From positions 372,001-436,000 of the forward strand of contig NZ_SMNQ01000002.1 of NCBI RefSeq assembly GCF_004353505.1: 64,000 nucleotides of DNA, written 5' to 3'. Below the pieces are notes generated by a model. It searched no databases. It was not told where the DNA came from and worked only from the letters and a program-made list of their open reading frames with translations. The stretch comes from Streptomyces sp. WAC05374 (GTDB lineage Bacteria > Actinomycetota > Actinomycetes > Streptomycetales > Streptomycetaceae). Made by a program: the position numbers and the translations under genes. Positions 1 to 7,888 of the stretch are shown one piece after another (within the stretch, counting starts at the first letter, position 1; each line of letters opens with the position of its first letter).

Positions 1-1625
1 CGTACGAGCTGCCGCTCGCCGAGGCGCTGGAGCGGCTCCCCCGGCACCGGGTGACGGTCGAGGGCGGAGCCTTCGACGTGTCCGACGAGGAGTACGCGCG
101 GACGGTCCGCCGGGTGGTGGAGGACGAGATCGGGCGGGGCGAGGGGGCGAACTTCGTGATCCGCCGCACGTACCGGGGCCGCGTCCCCGGGTTCGGGCGG
201 CGGGACGCGCTGGCGCTGTTCCGGCGGCTGCTGGCCGGGGAACGGGGCGCGTACTGGACCTTCGTCGTGCACACCGGGGAGCGCACCCTGGTGGGGGCCA
301 GCCCCGAGGTGCACGTCCGGATGTCGGGCGGGACGGTCGTGATGAACCCGATCAGCGGGACGTACCGCTATCCGGCGGCCGGCCCGACGGCCGACGGCCT
401 GCTCGCCTTCCTCGCCGACCGCAAGGAGACCGAGGAGCTCTCCATGGTCGTGGACGAGGAGCTGAAGATGATGTGCACGGTCGGCGACCGGGGCGGGGTG
501 GTGGTCGGGCCGCGGCTGAAGGAGATGGCGCACCTCGCGCACACCGAGTACGAGCTGCGGGGCCGGTCCTCGCTGGACGTGCGGGAGGTGCTGCGCAAGA
601 CGATGTTCGCCGCCACGGTCACCGGCTCGCCGGTGCAGAACGCCTGCCGGGTCATCGAGCGCCATGAGGCGGAGGGCCGCGGGTACTACGCGGGCGCGCT
701 GGCCCTGCTCGGTACGGACGCCGGCGGGGCGCAGACCCTGGACTCGCCGATCCTGATCCGTACCGCCGACATCGCGGCCGACGGCGAGCTGCGCGTCCCC
801 GTCGGCGCCACGCTCGTGCGGCGCTCGGACCCGGCGGGCGAGGTGGCCGAGACGCACGCCAAGGCGGCGGGGGTGCTGGCGGCGCTGGGCGTGCGTCCCG
901 GGCGGCCGCGCGAGGAGGCCGTACGGCTCCGGCCGGCGGACGACCCGCGGGTGCGGGCGGCGCTGGACGCGCGCCGGGCGGACCTGGCGCCGTTCTGGCT
1001 GCGGATGCGGGAGCCGGTCACCGTGCCGCGGGGGCACGCCCTGGTGGTGGACGGCGAGGACACGTTCACCGCGATGCTCGCGCACGTGCTGCGCGCGTCG
1101 GGCCTGCGGGTGACCGTCCGCCGGTTCGACGAGCCGGGGCTGCGGGAGGCGGCGCTCCGGCACGAGGGCCCGGTGGTGCTGGGGCCCGGGCCGGGCGACC
1201 CGGGTGACCCGGCCGACCCCAAGATGCGTTTCCTGCGGTCGCTGGCCGCCGCACTCGTCCGCGGCCACCGGCACGGGCTGCTGGGGGTGTGCCTGGGGCA
1301 CGAGCTGATCGCCGCCGAGCTGGGCCTGGAGATCGTGCGCAAGGCGGTGCCCCTCCAGGGCGCCCAGGTGCGGATCGACCTGTTCGGTACGGAGGAGACG
1401 GTCGGGTTCTACAACAGCTTCACGGCCCGGTGCGACGGGGAGGCGGCGGCCGAGCTGGCGGCGCACGGCGTGGAGGTGAGCCGTGACCCCGTGACGGACG
1501 AGGTGCACGCGCTGCGCGGGCCGGGCTTCGCGGGGGTGCAGTTCCATCCGGAGTCGGTGCTGACGCTGCGGGGCGCGTCGGTCGTACGGGACCTGGTGCG
1601 GGCGCTGGACGTCAGCAGGAGGTGA
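1..1625 (+). CDS. Anthranilate synthase family protein (TrpE-TrpG fusion, PhzE-like), 5' end outside window
   Basis: The reading frame is already open at base 3, so the start lies upstream. The visible part has the C-terminal two thirds of a chorismate-binding domain (NPISGTYRYP, KETEELSMVVDEELKMM, LRKTMFAATVTGSPVQ) followed by a class I glutamine amidotransferase domain (LLGVCLGHE with the nucleophile Cys, QFHPES with the catalytic His-Glu). This is the single-chain arrangement of PhzE and related fused anthranilate synthases, which make anthranilate or aminodeoxyisochorismate from chorismate and glutamine. KETEELSMVVDEELKMM is typical of the PhzE-like branch. Whether it serves tryptophan synthesis or a secondary pathway cannot be decided; trpD lies 30 kb away and no phenazine genes are visible. 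It converges on pfkA. Confidence 0.88.
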   Translation, partial: YELPLAEALERLPRHRVTVEGGAFDVSDEEYARTVRRVVEDEIGRGEGANFVIRRTYRGRVPGFGRRDALALFRRLLAGERGAYWTFVVHTGERTLVGASPEVHVRMSGGTVVMNPISGTYRYPAAGPTADGLLAFLADRKETEELSMVVDEELKMMCTVGDRGGVVVGPRLKEMAHLAHTEYELRGRSSLDVREVLRKTMFAATVTGSPVQNACRVIERHEAEGRGYYAGALALLGTDAGGAQTLDSPILIRTADIAADGELRVPVGATLVRRSDPAGEVAETHAKAAGVLAALGVRPGRPREEAVRLRPADDPRVRAALDARRADLAPFWLRMREPVTVPRGHALVVDGEDTFTAMLAHVLRASGLRVTVRRFDEPGLREAALRHEGPVVLGPGPGDPGDPADPKMRFLRSLAAALVRGHRHGLLGVCLGHELIAAELGLEIVRKAVPLQGAQVRIDLFGTEETVGFYNSFTARCDGEAAAELAAHGVEVSRDPVTDEVHALRGPGFAGVQFHPESVLTLRGASVVRDLVRALDVSRR

Positions 1626-1633
1626 GGGCCACC

Positions 1634-1662
1634 GCCCGCCGACGTCCGTCCCGGGGGCGGGC
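1634..1662. terminator. Possible terminator between two convergent genes
   Basis: Arms GCCCGCC and GGCGGGC with a 15-nt GC-rich loop fill the 39-bp gap between the stop codons of the anthranilate synthase and pfkA. There is no T-run, and GC-rich DNA makes such stems easily by chance, so confidence is low. Confidence 0.35.
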
Positions 1663-1664
1663 CG

Positions 1665-2693
1665 TCAGCCGAAGAAGACCCCGGCCTCCGCGTACAGCCG
1701 CGGGTCCACCGTCTTCAGCCGCGCGGTCGCCTCGCCGATCGGTACGCGGACGATGTCCGTGCCGCGCAGCGCGACCATGGTGCCGAAGTCGCCGTCCTGG
1801 ACCGCGTCGATGGCGTGCAGCCCGAACCGGGTGGCCAGCCAGCGGTCGAAGGCGCTGGGTGTGCCGCCGCGCTGGACGTGGCCGAGGACGGTGGTCCTGG
1901 CCTCCTTCCCGGTCCGTTTCTCGATCTCCTTGGCGAGCCACTCGCCGACGCCGGAGAGCCGGACGTGGCCGAAGGAGTCCAGCGTCTCGTCCTTGAGGAC
2001 CATGTCGCCGTCCCTGGGCACCGCTCCTTCGGCGACGACGACGATCGGCGCGTACGACGCCCGGAAGCGGGAGGAGACCCAGGAGCAGACCTGCTCCACG
2101 TCGAAGCGCTGCTCGGGGATCAGGATGACGTTGGCGCCGCCGGCCAGGCCGGAGTGCAGGGCTATCCAGCCGGCGTGACGGCCCATCACCTCCACCACGA
2201 GGACGCGCATGTGGGACTCGGCGGTGGTGTGGAGCCGGTCGATGGCCTCCGTCGCGATGCCGACGGCCGTGTCGAAGCCGAAGGTGTAGTCGGTGGCGGA
2301 CAGGTCGTTGTCGATGGTCTTGGGCACGCCGACGCAGGGGATGCCGTACGCGCCGCTCAGGCGGGCGGCGACGCCCAGGGTGTCCTCGCCGCCGATGGTG
2401 ATCAGCGCTTCGACGTCGTGCTTGGCGAGGGTGTCCTTGATGCGCCGGACGCCGTCCGGTGCCGTGAGGGGGTTGGTGCGCGAGGAGCCGAGGATGGTGC
2501 CGCCGCGCGGCAGGATGCCGCGGACGGCCGGGATGTCGAGACGTACGGTGTCGTCCTCCAGGGGGCCGCGCCAGCCGTCCCGGAAACCGGTGAAGACATG
2601 GCCGTACTCCTGGACGCCCTTGCGGACGATGGCGCGGATGACCGCGTTGAGACCGGGGCAGTCGCCTCCGCCGGTCAGTACTCCGACCCGCAT
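1665..2693 (-). CDS. pfkA: 6-phosphofructokinase (actinobacterial PfkA)
   Basis: 342 residues. Phosphorylates fructose 6-phosphate to fructose 1,6-bisphosphate in glycolysis. The nucleotide-binding loop GGGDCPGLN is at residues 8-16, GGEDT at 101-105, PKTIDND with the catalytic Asp at 124-130, and the sugar-phosphate motif GRHAGW at 171-176. GGEDT and PKTIDND resemble pyrophosphate-dependent enzymes, but the characterised Streptomyces coelicolor enzyme of this type and length is ATP-dependent (established knowledge). ATG start with GAAGGGAAGG about 8 nt upstream. Transcribed leftward; its leader contains direct repeats at 2706-2737. Confidence 0.95.
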   Translation of the reverse strand: MRVGVLTGGGDCPGLNAVIRAIVRKGVQEYGHVFTGFRDGWRGPLEDDTVRLDIPAVRGILPRGGTILGSSRTNPLTAPDGVRRIKDTLAKHDVEALITIGGEDTLGVAARLSGAYGIPCVGVPKTIDNDLSATDYTFGFDTAVGIATEAIDRLHTTAESHMRVLVVEVMGRHAGWIALHSGLAGGANVILIPEQRFDVEQVCSWVSSRFRASYAPIVVVAEGAVPRDGDMVLKDETLDSFGHVRLSGVGEWLAKEIEKRTGKEARTTVLGHVQRGGTPSAFDRWLATRFGLHAIDAVQDGDFGTMVALRGTDIVRVPIGEATARLKTVDPRLYAEAGVFFG

Positions 2694-2705
2694 GGAACCT
2701 TCCCT

Positions 2706-2737
2706 TCGCCGTCACGGGGCTCGCCGTCACGGTGACG
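2706..2737 (-). promoter_or_regulatory. Direct repeats and small palindrome in the pfkA leader
   Basis: TCGCCGTCACGG occurs twice with a 15-bp period (2706-2717 and 2721-2732). The second copy runs into a perfect 13-bp palindrome, CGTCAC-G-GTGACG (2725-2737). A TAGCGT element that could be a -10 box lies about 30 bp further upstream, so the repeats would sit in the 5' leader. No known regulator is recognised. Confidence 0.35.
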
Positions 2738-2830
2738 ATGGAGACGTACGCGGGCCACGCTAGTGGTGACCCACGTCACTCCGGGACGGTACGAACGGTG
2801 AATTCCGGGCGGGCGTAGGAGAGTTACGCG

Positions 2831-3502
2831 CTACGCGTCGTCGAGGCCGCGCTCTATCGCGTACCGCACCAGCTCGACCCTGTTGTGGAGCTGGAGCTTG
2901 CCGAGCGTGTTCTGGACGTGGTTCTGCACGGTGCGGTGGGAGATGACCAGGCGCTCGGCGATCTGCTTGTAGCTCAGGCCCTTGGCGACCAGCCGCAGCA
3001 CCTCGGTCTCGCGCTCGGTGAGCTGCGGGGCCTTGGGCTCGTCCGCCCCGGCGGCGGGCAGCGGCTCGGAGGCCAGCCGGCGGTACTCGCCGAGGACCAG
3101 GCCGGCCAGGCCCGGCGTGAACACCGGGTCGCCGACGGCCGTGCGGCGCACGGCGTCCAGCAGCTCCTCCGTGCTGGCCGACTTCAGCAGGTACCCCGTC
3201 GCGCCGGACTTCACGGCCTCCAGGACGTCCGCGTGCTCGCCGCTCGCGGAGAGCACCAGCACCCGCAGGGCCGGGTTGTCGCCGACGAGCTCCTTGCAGA
3301 CCTGGACGCCGGGCTTGGCGGGCAGGTTCAGGTCCAGGACCAGCACGTCCGGTCCGGCCGCACGGGCGCGGCGGACGGCCTGCTCGCCGTCGCCGGCCGT
3401 GGCGACGACGTCGAACCCGGCCTCCGCCAGGTCCCGGGCGACGGCGTCCCGCCACATGGGGTGGTCGTCGACCACCATGACCTTGATCGGCTGCTCGCTC
3501 AT
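2831..3502 (-). CDS. macR: NarL/LuxR-family response regulator (MacR-like)
   Basis: 223 residues. Receiver domain with the acidic pair in VVDDHP and the phospho-acceptor Asp57 (VLDLNLP), a linker, then a LuxR-type helix-turn-helix (LTERETEVLRLVAKG, VISHRTVQNHVQNTL). Its ATG overlaps the TGA of the upstream sensor kinase (ATGA at 3499-3502), so the pair is translationally coupled. Position between pfkA and a 1-acylglycerol-3-phosphate acyltransferase matches the MacRS system described in S. coelicolor, which affects morphogenesis and actinorhodin; the name rests on this context and on similarity recognised by eye. Confidence 0.85.
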   Translation of the reverse strand: MSEQPIKVMVVDDHPMWRDAVARDLAEAGFDVVATAGDGEQAVRRARAAGPDVLVLDLNLPAKPGVQVCKELVGDNPALRVLVLSASGEHADVLEAVKSGATGYLLKSASTEELLDAVRRTAVGDPVFTPGLAGLVLGEYRRLASEPLPAAGADEPKAPQLTERETEVLRLVAKGLSYKQIAERLVISHRTVQNHVQNTLGKLQLHNRVELVRYAIERGLDDA

Positions 3503-4734
3503 GTCCCTGCCTTCCCCCGTGGACCCCGCGGGGCCCGTGGAACCTTCAACTCGACTTCTGTGCCCTGCCCCGGCACCGAGACCAGATCGGCGGTGCCGCC
3601 CAGGTCGCGGAGCCTGCCCCGGATGGACTGGGCGACCCCGAGCCGCCCCTCGCCCTCCGCCTGCGCGAGCCGCCCCTCCGGGATGCCCGGCCCGTCGTCC
3701 CGTACCGTCACGATCACCTCGTCCGGCCAGTCCTCGACCAGGATCCAGGCGCGGGCGTCCGCTCCGGCGTGCCTGCGGACATTGTCCAGGGCGGCACCGA
3801 CAGCGGCCGCGAGCTCCCGCGCCGCGGCGGGCGGCAGCAGCACCGGAGCGCCCGGCTCCGCGAAGGTGACCCGCGCCCCCGCGTGCGGGGCCAGCAGCCC
3901 GCGCAGGTCGGCCGGCCCGTCGCCGCCGGGGTCGTCGGGCTCGTCCACCTCGCGCACCACGGCGCCCAGCGACGCGTCCTCCGAGACGTGCGAGGTCCGG
4001 GTCAGGCCGCCCGCGACCAGGGTGCGCAGGGCGACCTCCTGCTCCCCCGCCATCCGGCCGAGCTCGGCGGCCTCGCCGCCCAGGGCCGTGCCCCGGCGCT
4101 GCACCATGGCCAGCACCTGGAGGACGGAGTCGTGGATGTCACGGGCCAGCCGCTCCCGCTCCCGGGTGGCGGCCTCGATCTCCAGGGCCCGCGCGAGGGT
4201 CCGCTCCGACGCCCGGGCCACCTCGACGACGTAACCGATCGCTATGGAGGCCACCCACACCAGCAGGACGTTGTGGAGGGTGTCCCGGCTGGGGTGGCCG
4301 CGCTCGATGATGTTGGCGACGGCGACCAGGGAGGAGGCGAACGCCGCCCAGCGCCAGCCGCCCTTGATGGCGTACGCGAGGACCGAACCGGCCGTCCAGA
4401 TGCTCGGCAGCGTGGGGCCGTCGAACGACTGGGCGTGCACGTCGGCGAACGGGGTGAGCAGGATGCCGGTGAGGGCGATCGCCAGGTCCGCGATCAGGAA
4501 GCGCTTGGTGCAGGCGGTGGCGCCGGCCACCTTGGGCAGCGTGGCGAGCGTCCAGACCCCCATGACGGCCAGGTAGCCGACGGCCACCCCGGGGCGCTCG
4601 AAGTTGTCCCGGGTGAAGACGAACAGCAGCACGGCGTACGCCATGGTCAGCACGCGGTACGCGGTCAGCGCCCGCCACAGCGGCTGCTCGACGGACATGC
4701 GGACGACGCGCTCGCGTCTGGCCAACTTCCCCAC
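3499..4734 (-). CDS. macS: Sensor histidine kinase (MacS-like)
   Basis: Up to 411 residues. About five or six hydrophobic segments fill the first 170 residues, then a HisKA_3 dimerisation box (LARDIHDSVLQVLAM, His201) and an HATPase domain (DNVRRHAG, VRDDGPGIPEG, LGVAQSIRGRL). This is the NarL-partner class of kinase with a membrane-embedded sensor region. The longest frame starts with GTG at 4734; an ATG at 4698 (MSVEQPLW) is an alternative, and neither has a strong ribosome site. Overlaps macR by 4 bp and follows plsC by 38 bp on the same strand, so the three could form one transcript. Confidence 0.85.
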   Translation of the reverse strand: MGKLARRERVVRMSVEQPLWRALTAYRVLTMAYAVLLFVFTRDNFERPGVAVGYLAVMGVWTLATLPKVAGATACTKRFLIADLAIALTGILLTPFADVHAQSFDGPTLPSIWTAGSVLAYAIKGGWRWAAFASSLVAVANIIERGHPSRDTLHNVLLVWVASIAIGYVVEVARASERTLARALEIEAATRERERLARDIHDSVLQVLAMVQRRGTALGGEAAELGRMAGEQEVALRTLVAGGLTRTSHVSEDASLGAVVREVDEPDDPGGDGPADLRGLLAPHAGARVTFAEPGAPVLLPPAAARELAAAVGAALDNVRRHAGADARAWILVEDWPDEVIVTVRDDGPGIPEGRLAQAEGEGRLGVAQSIRGRLRDLGGTADLVSVPGQGTEVELKVPRAPRGPRGKAGT

Positions 4735-4772
4735 CCCATGGACGAACGGCGCGGTGACGCGCCGGACCGCGG

Positions 4773-5510
4773 TTACGCGCCCAACTGCCCGCGCTCGGCC
4801 TTCGCCGCCTCCTTGGCGGCCTTCTCCGCTTCGGCGATCTGCCGCTTGGCCGCCGTCGCGTAGATGTCGACGTACTCCTGGCCGGACAGCTTCATGATCT
4901 CGTACATCACCTCGTCGGTGACCGAGCGCAGGATGAAGCGGTCGCCGTCCATGCCCTGGTAGCGGCTGAAGTCCAGGGGCTTGCCGATCCGGATGCCCGG
5001 CCGCATCAGCTTGGGGACGACCTTGCCGGGCGGCTGGATCTTCTCGGTGTCGATCATGGCGACCGGGATGACCGGCGCGCCGGTGGCCAGCGCCACGCGC
5101 GCGAGGCCGCCCGGCTTGCCCCGGTAGAGCCGGCCGTCCGGCGAACGGGTGCCCTCCGGGTAGATGCCGAACAGCTCACCGCGCTCGATGACCTCGATAC
5201 CGCTCCTGATCGCGGCCTCGCCCGCGCCGCGCGCGCCCGAGCGGTCCACGGGAAGCTGGCCGACGCCCTTGAAGAACGCGGCGGTGAGCCTGCCCTTCAC
5301 CCCGGGCGAGGTGAAGTACTCCGCCTTGGCGATGAAGGTCACCTTGCGGTCCAGCACCGCCGGAAGGAAGAACGAGTCCGAGAAGGACAGGTGGTTGCTC
5401 GCGAGGATCGCCGGCCCCTCGGCGGGAATGTTCTCGAGGCCCTCCACCCAGGGCCTGAACGCGAGCTTCAGCGACCCCCCGATGGAGAACTTCATTGCGC
5501 CGTAGATCAA
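4773..5510 (-). CDS. plsC: 1-acyl-sn-glycerol-3-phosphate acyltransferase (PlsC family)
   Basis: 245 residues. Acylates lysophosphatidic acid to phosphatidic acid at the membrane. Motif I is NHLSFSD (residues 39-45, the catalytic His/Asp pair), followed by FPVDRSG-like and YPEGTRSPDG motifs typical of the family. The start is a TTG: AGGAGG lies 8 nt upstream, while the ATG five codons inside would be too far from it. Mycobacterial Rv2182c occupies the equivalent position. The charged, lysine- and alanine-rich tail is a normal feature of actinobacterial members. Confidence 0.92.
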   Translation of the reverse strand: MIYGAMKFSIGGSLKLAFRPWVEGLENIPAEGPAILASNHLSFSDSFFLPAVLDRKVTFIAKAEYFTSPGVKGRLTAAFFKGVGQLPVDRSGARGAGEAAIRSGIEVIERGELFGIYPEGTRSPDGRLYRGKPGGLARVALATGAPVIPVAMIDTEKIQPPGKVVPKLMRPGIRIGKPLDFSRYQGMDGDRFILRSVTDEVMYEIMKLSGQEYVDIYATAAKRQIAEAEKAAKEAAKAERGQLGA

Positions 5511-5700
5511 CTCGAGTGCCTCCTGTGTTCCGTCGATCAGACCTTAACCCGAGCGGGGCCCCGCCTCCCGCCCACGTCCGGGCCGGGGCGGGTGCGCGAC
5601 CGGGCGGGGACGGTGACGGATCTGGTCGGTGTCAGCCCGGTCGCGTACGGTGAAGTACACCCTTCCCCGGATCCATCGAACCCCCGAACAGGAGACCCCG

Positions 5701-6507
5701 GTGCCGGTCCTCCCTGGAGCCGAGCCGTACCGCCACGAGGGCGGAGAGGTCGGCGTGCTGCTCTGTCACGGCTTCACCGGTTCGCCGCAGTCGCTGCGAC
5801 CCTGGGCCGAACATCTGGCCGCGCGCGGCCTGACCGTGTCCCTGCCGCTGCTGCCCGGGCACGGCACGCGCTGGCAGGACATGCAGGTCACCGGCTGGCA
5901 GGACTGGTACGCCGAGGTGGACCGCGAGCTGCGCTCGCTGCGTGAGCGCTGCCGGCAGGTCTTCGTCTTCGGCCTCTCCATGGGCGGCGCGCTGACGCTG
6001 CGGCTGGCGGCCCGGCACGGCGACGCGGTGGCGGGCATCGTGCTGGTGAACCCGGCGAACAAGGTGCACGGGCTCGCCGCGCACGCGCTGCCCGTCGTGC
6101 GCCACCTCGTCCCGTCGCAGCCCGGCATCACGAGCGACATCGCCAAGGAGGGCGTGACCGAGCTCGGCTACGACCGGGTGCCGCTGCACGCCGCGCACTC
6201 GCTGCGCCAGTTCTTCCGCATCGTGGACCGCGAGCTGCCGCAGGTCACGCAGCCGGTGCTGCTGCTGCACAGCCCGCAGGACCATGTCGTGCCGCCCGCC
6301 GACTCGGCGCGCATCCTCGGCCGGATCTCCTCCACCGACGTCAAGGAGATCCTGCTGGAACAGAGCTACCACGTGGCGACGTTGGACCACGACGCGGAGC
6401 GGATCTTCGAGGAGAGTCACGCGTTCGTCGGCCGGCTCGCTCCGCGTGCGGGCACGATGGGGTCCCCCATGCCGGAGGCCCGGGGAGGGAGCACGACCGG
6501 TGGCTGA
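5701..6507 (+). CDS. Alpha/beta hydrolase (carboxylesterase / monoacylglycerol-lipase type)
   Basis: 268 residues from a GTG with AGGAG 6 nt upstream; an in-frame ATG further upstream (5629) has no such site. Oxyanion motif CHGFTGSPQS near residue 22, nucleophile elbow GLSMGG with Ser93, Asp194 in SPQDHVVPP and His224 in SYHVATLDHD complete the triad. This is the Est30-like carboxylesterase family; the substrate is unknown. The last 17 or so codons come from a palindromic repeat (6457-6495), giving an unusual Gly/Ser/Pro tail. Overlaps the next gene by 8 bp. Confidence 0.88.
   Translation: MPVLPGAEPYRHEGGEVGVLLCHGFTGSPQSLRPWAEHLAARGLTVSLPLLPGHGTRWQDMQVTGWQDWYAEVDRELRSLRERCRQVFVFGLSMGGALTLRLAARHGDAVAGIVLVNPANKVHGLAAHALPVVRHLVPSQPGITSDIAKEGVTELGYDRVPLHAAHSLRQFFRIVDRELPQVTQPVLLLHSPQDHVVPPADSARILGRISSTDVKEILLEQSYHVATLDHDAERIFEESHAFVGRLAPRAGTMGSPMPEARGGSTTGG
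6457..6495. repeat. Palindromic Streptomyces repeat inside the end of the hydrolase gene
   Basis: Begins with a 14-bp near-palindrome (ATGGGG-TC-CCCCAT, 6457-6470), then CCGGAGGC and a GGGGAGGGAGCAC end. The same pattern, GGGG-TCCCCC then a short spacer then GGGGGAGG, occurs in the MITE-like element at 43772-44000. Such G-rich palindromes are dispersed in Streptomyces genomes. Here it encodes the hydrolase C-terminus and supplies the GGAGGGA ribosome site of the next gene. Confidence 0.55.
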
Positions 6508-7060
6508 ACAGCACGACTCGGACAAGCGGGACGAGCAGCCGTTCGACGAGGAGGCCGCCTGGGCGGCGATCGTCGCCGGGTACGGCGAGGAACCGGCGGA
6601 CCCGCCGGGCGCCAAGCCGTTCAAGTCGATCGAGGACCTGGCCCTGCCCGCGGACGACGTCAACGACATGCCGGAGAGCCGGCCGGTGGAGCCGGGCAAG
6701 CCGGACAAGCCGCTCGGCAGCTCCGTGGTGTTCGCGCCCGGCGTCGGCACGGGCGGTCCGCGCGACTACGAGGTGGCCGAGCCCAAGGACGAGGACCTCG
6801 ACGACACCGACGAGGGCCACTTCGTGCCGCCGGAGCCGCCGCCGCTGCCGGAGGCCGACGCGACCGCCAAGTTCGCCTGGCTCGGGGTGGTCGGCGGCCC
6901 GGTGCTGATGCTGCTCGCGGTGATACTGCGCTGGGACATGACCTGGTGGCTCACCACGCTGTGCATCGGCGGGTTCCTGGGCGGCTTCGCGACCCTGGTG
7001 GCCAGGATGAGGACCGGGGACGACGAGGACGACGACCCCGGCCGCGGGGCGGTCGTCTAG
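6500..7060 (+). CDS. Conserved membrane protein, acidic N-terminal half and two transmembrane helices
   Basis: 186 residues from a GTG at 6500 with GGAGGGA about 9 nt upstream. Residues 1-125 are strongly acidic and proline-rich, probably disordered and cytoplasmic; two hydrophobic helices follow (FAWLGVVGGPVLMLLAVILR and LCIGGFLGGFATLVARM), and the tail is acidic again (DDEDDDPG). I recognise this architecture from actinobacteria but no function. It overlaps the hydrolase by 8 bp, so it is translated with it. Its TAG shares the CTAG palindrome with the stop of the convergent gene. Confidence 0.8.
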   Translation: MAEQHDSDKRDEQPFDEEAAWAAIVAGYGEEPADPPGAKPFKSIEDLALPADDVNDMPESRPVEPGKPDKPLGSSVVFAPGVGTGGPRDYEVAEPKDEDLDDTDEGHFVPPEPPPLPEADATAKFAWLGVVGGPVLMLLAVILRWDMTWWLTTLCIGGFLGGFATLVARMRTGDDEDDDPGRGAVV

Positions 7061-7815
7061 GCGGTCGGCACCCGGAGGGCCGCCAGCACCGGCAGATGGT
7101 CGGTGGCGGCCCTCAGGTCGGCGCCGGTGAGGCCCGCGAGGTCGCCGGGGCCCGGTACGCCGCAGCCCAGCACCTCGATCCCCTTGGTGGCGAAGATCGC
7201 GTCGATCCGCTGGTGCGGGTCACCGGGGGTCCAGGTGTGCTCGCCGCCCCAGGGCCGTACGGCCCAGCAGTCCTGGAGCTCGGCCGCCAGCCGCTGGAAC
7301 GAGCGCCCGCCGGGCCGCTCGTTGATGTCGCCGGCCGCGATGGCGTGCGGTACGTCCAGGGCGGCCAGCCGGTCCAGGAGCATGCCCGCCTGGGCGTACC
7401 GCTCCCGGGCCTGGAGGCTCAGGTGGCAGCTCAGCAGGCCGAGGCGGGCGCCCCCGATGCGCACGACCGCCGTCGCGAAGCCCCGCCGGTGCAGGCCCGG
7501 GGTGAGCGGCAGCAGGACGTCGTCCGTGCGCTCCACGGTCGTGCGCAGGGAGCACAGCAGCAGCGGTCCGGCCGCGGTGGCGCCTCCGCCGAGCACCAGC
7601 AGCTCGCTCTTGGCGGCGAGCCGGGCGGCGTGCTTGCGCCAGCGGAAGAAGCGGGGCGCCTCCTGGACGAGGACCAGGTCGGGCGCGCAGGCCCGGATCA
7701 CCCGCGCCAGTGCGTCCTCGTCGTCCCGCATCGAGCGGATGTTGTAGCTGAGCACCCGGATCACGGCCGAACCGTCCGGCTCGGTGCGCGAGTTGGGCAG
7801 GTCGGTGATCGGCAT
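7057..7815 (-). CDS. Endonuclease/exonuclease/phosphatase family protein
   Basis: 252 residues from the ATG at 7815 (MPITDLPNS). Motifs of the DNase I-like fold in order: VLSYNIRSMR, LVLVQEAPRF (metal-binding Glu), AAGDINERP, PHQRIDAIFA and ATDHLPVLAAL (catalytic Asp-His). The family cleaves phosphodiesters in nucleic acids or phospholipids; the substrate cannot be told. No convincing ribosome site precedes the ATG, so translation may be leaderless or may start at the GTG at 7765 just before the first motif. Last gene of the leftward run that includes glkA. Confidence 0.85.
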   Translation of the reverse strand: MPITDLPNSRTEPDGSAVIRVLSYNIRSMRDDEDALARVIRACAPDLVLVQEAPRFFRWRKHAARLAAKSELLVLGGGATAAGPLLLCSLRTTVERTDDVLLPLTPGLHRRGFATAVVRIGGARLGLLSCHLSLQARERYAQAGMLLDRLAALDVPHAIAAGDINERPGGRSFQRLAAELQDCWAVRPWGGEHTWTPGDPHQRIDAIFATKGIEVLGCGVPGPGDLAGLTGADLRAATDHLPVLAALRVPTA

Positions 7816-7888
7816 GCGAGCACGATATGACGGTGCCCGCCGCATCCGGGCGAGGACGCGGCGGGCACTGCCGTACGAGCGGGGTGAC

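Noticed and set aside
1..1625. Phenazine or other secondary-metabolite cluster
   Set aside because: The TrpE-TrpG fusion is PhzE-like, but its neighbours are pfkA and a two-component system; no biosynthetic partners are visible.
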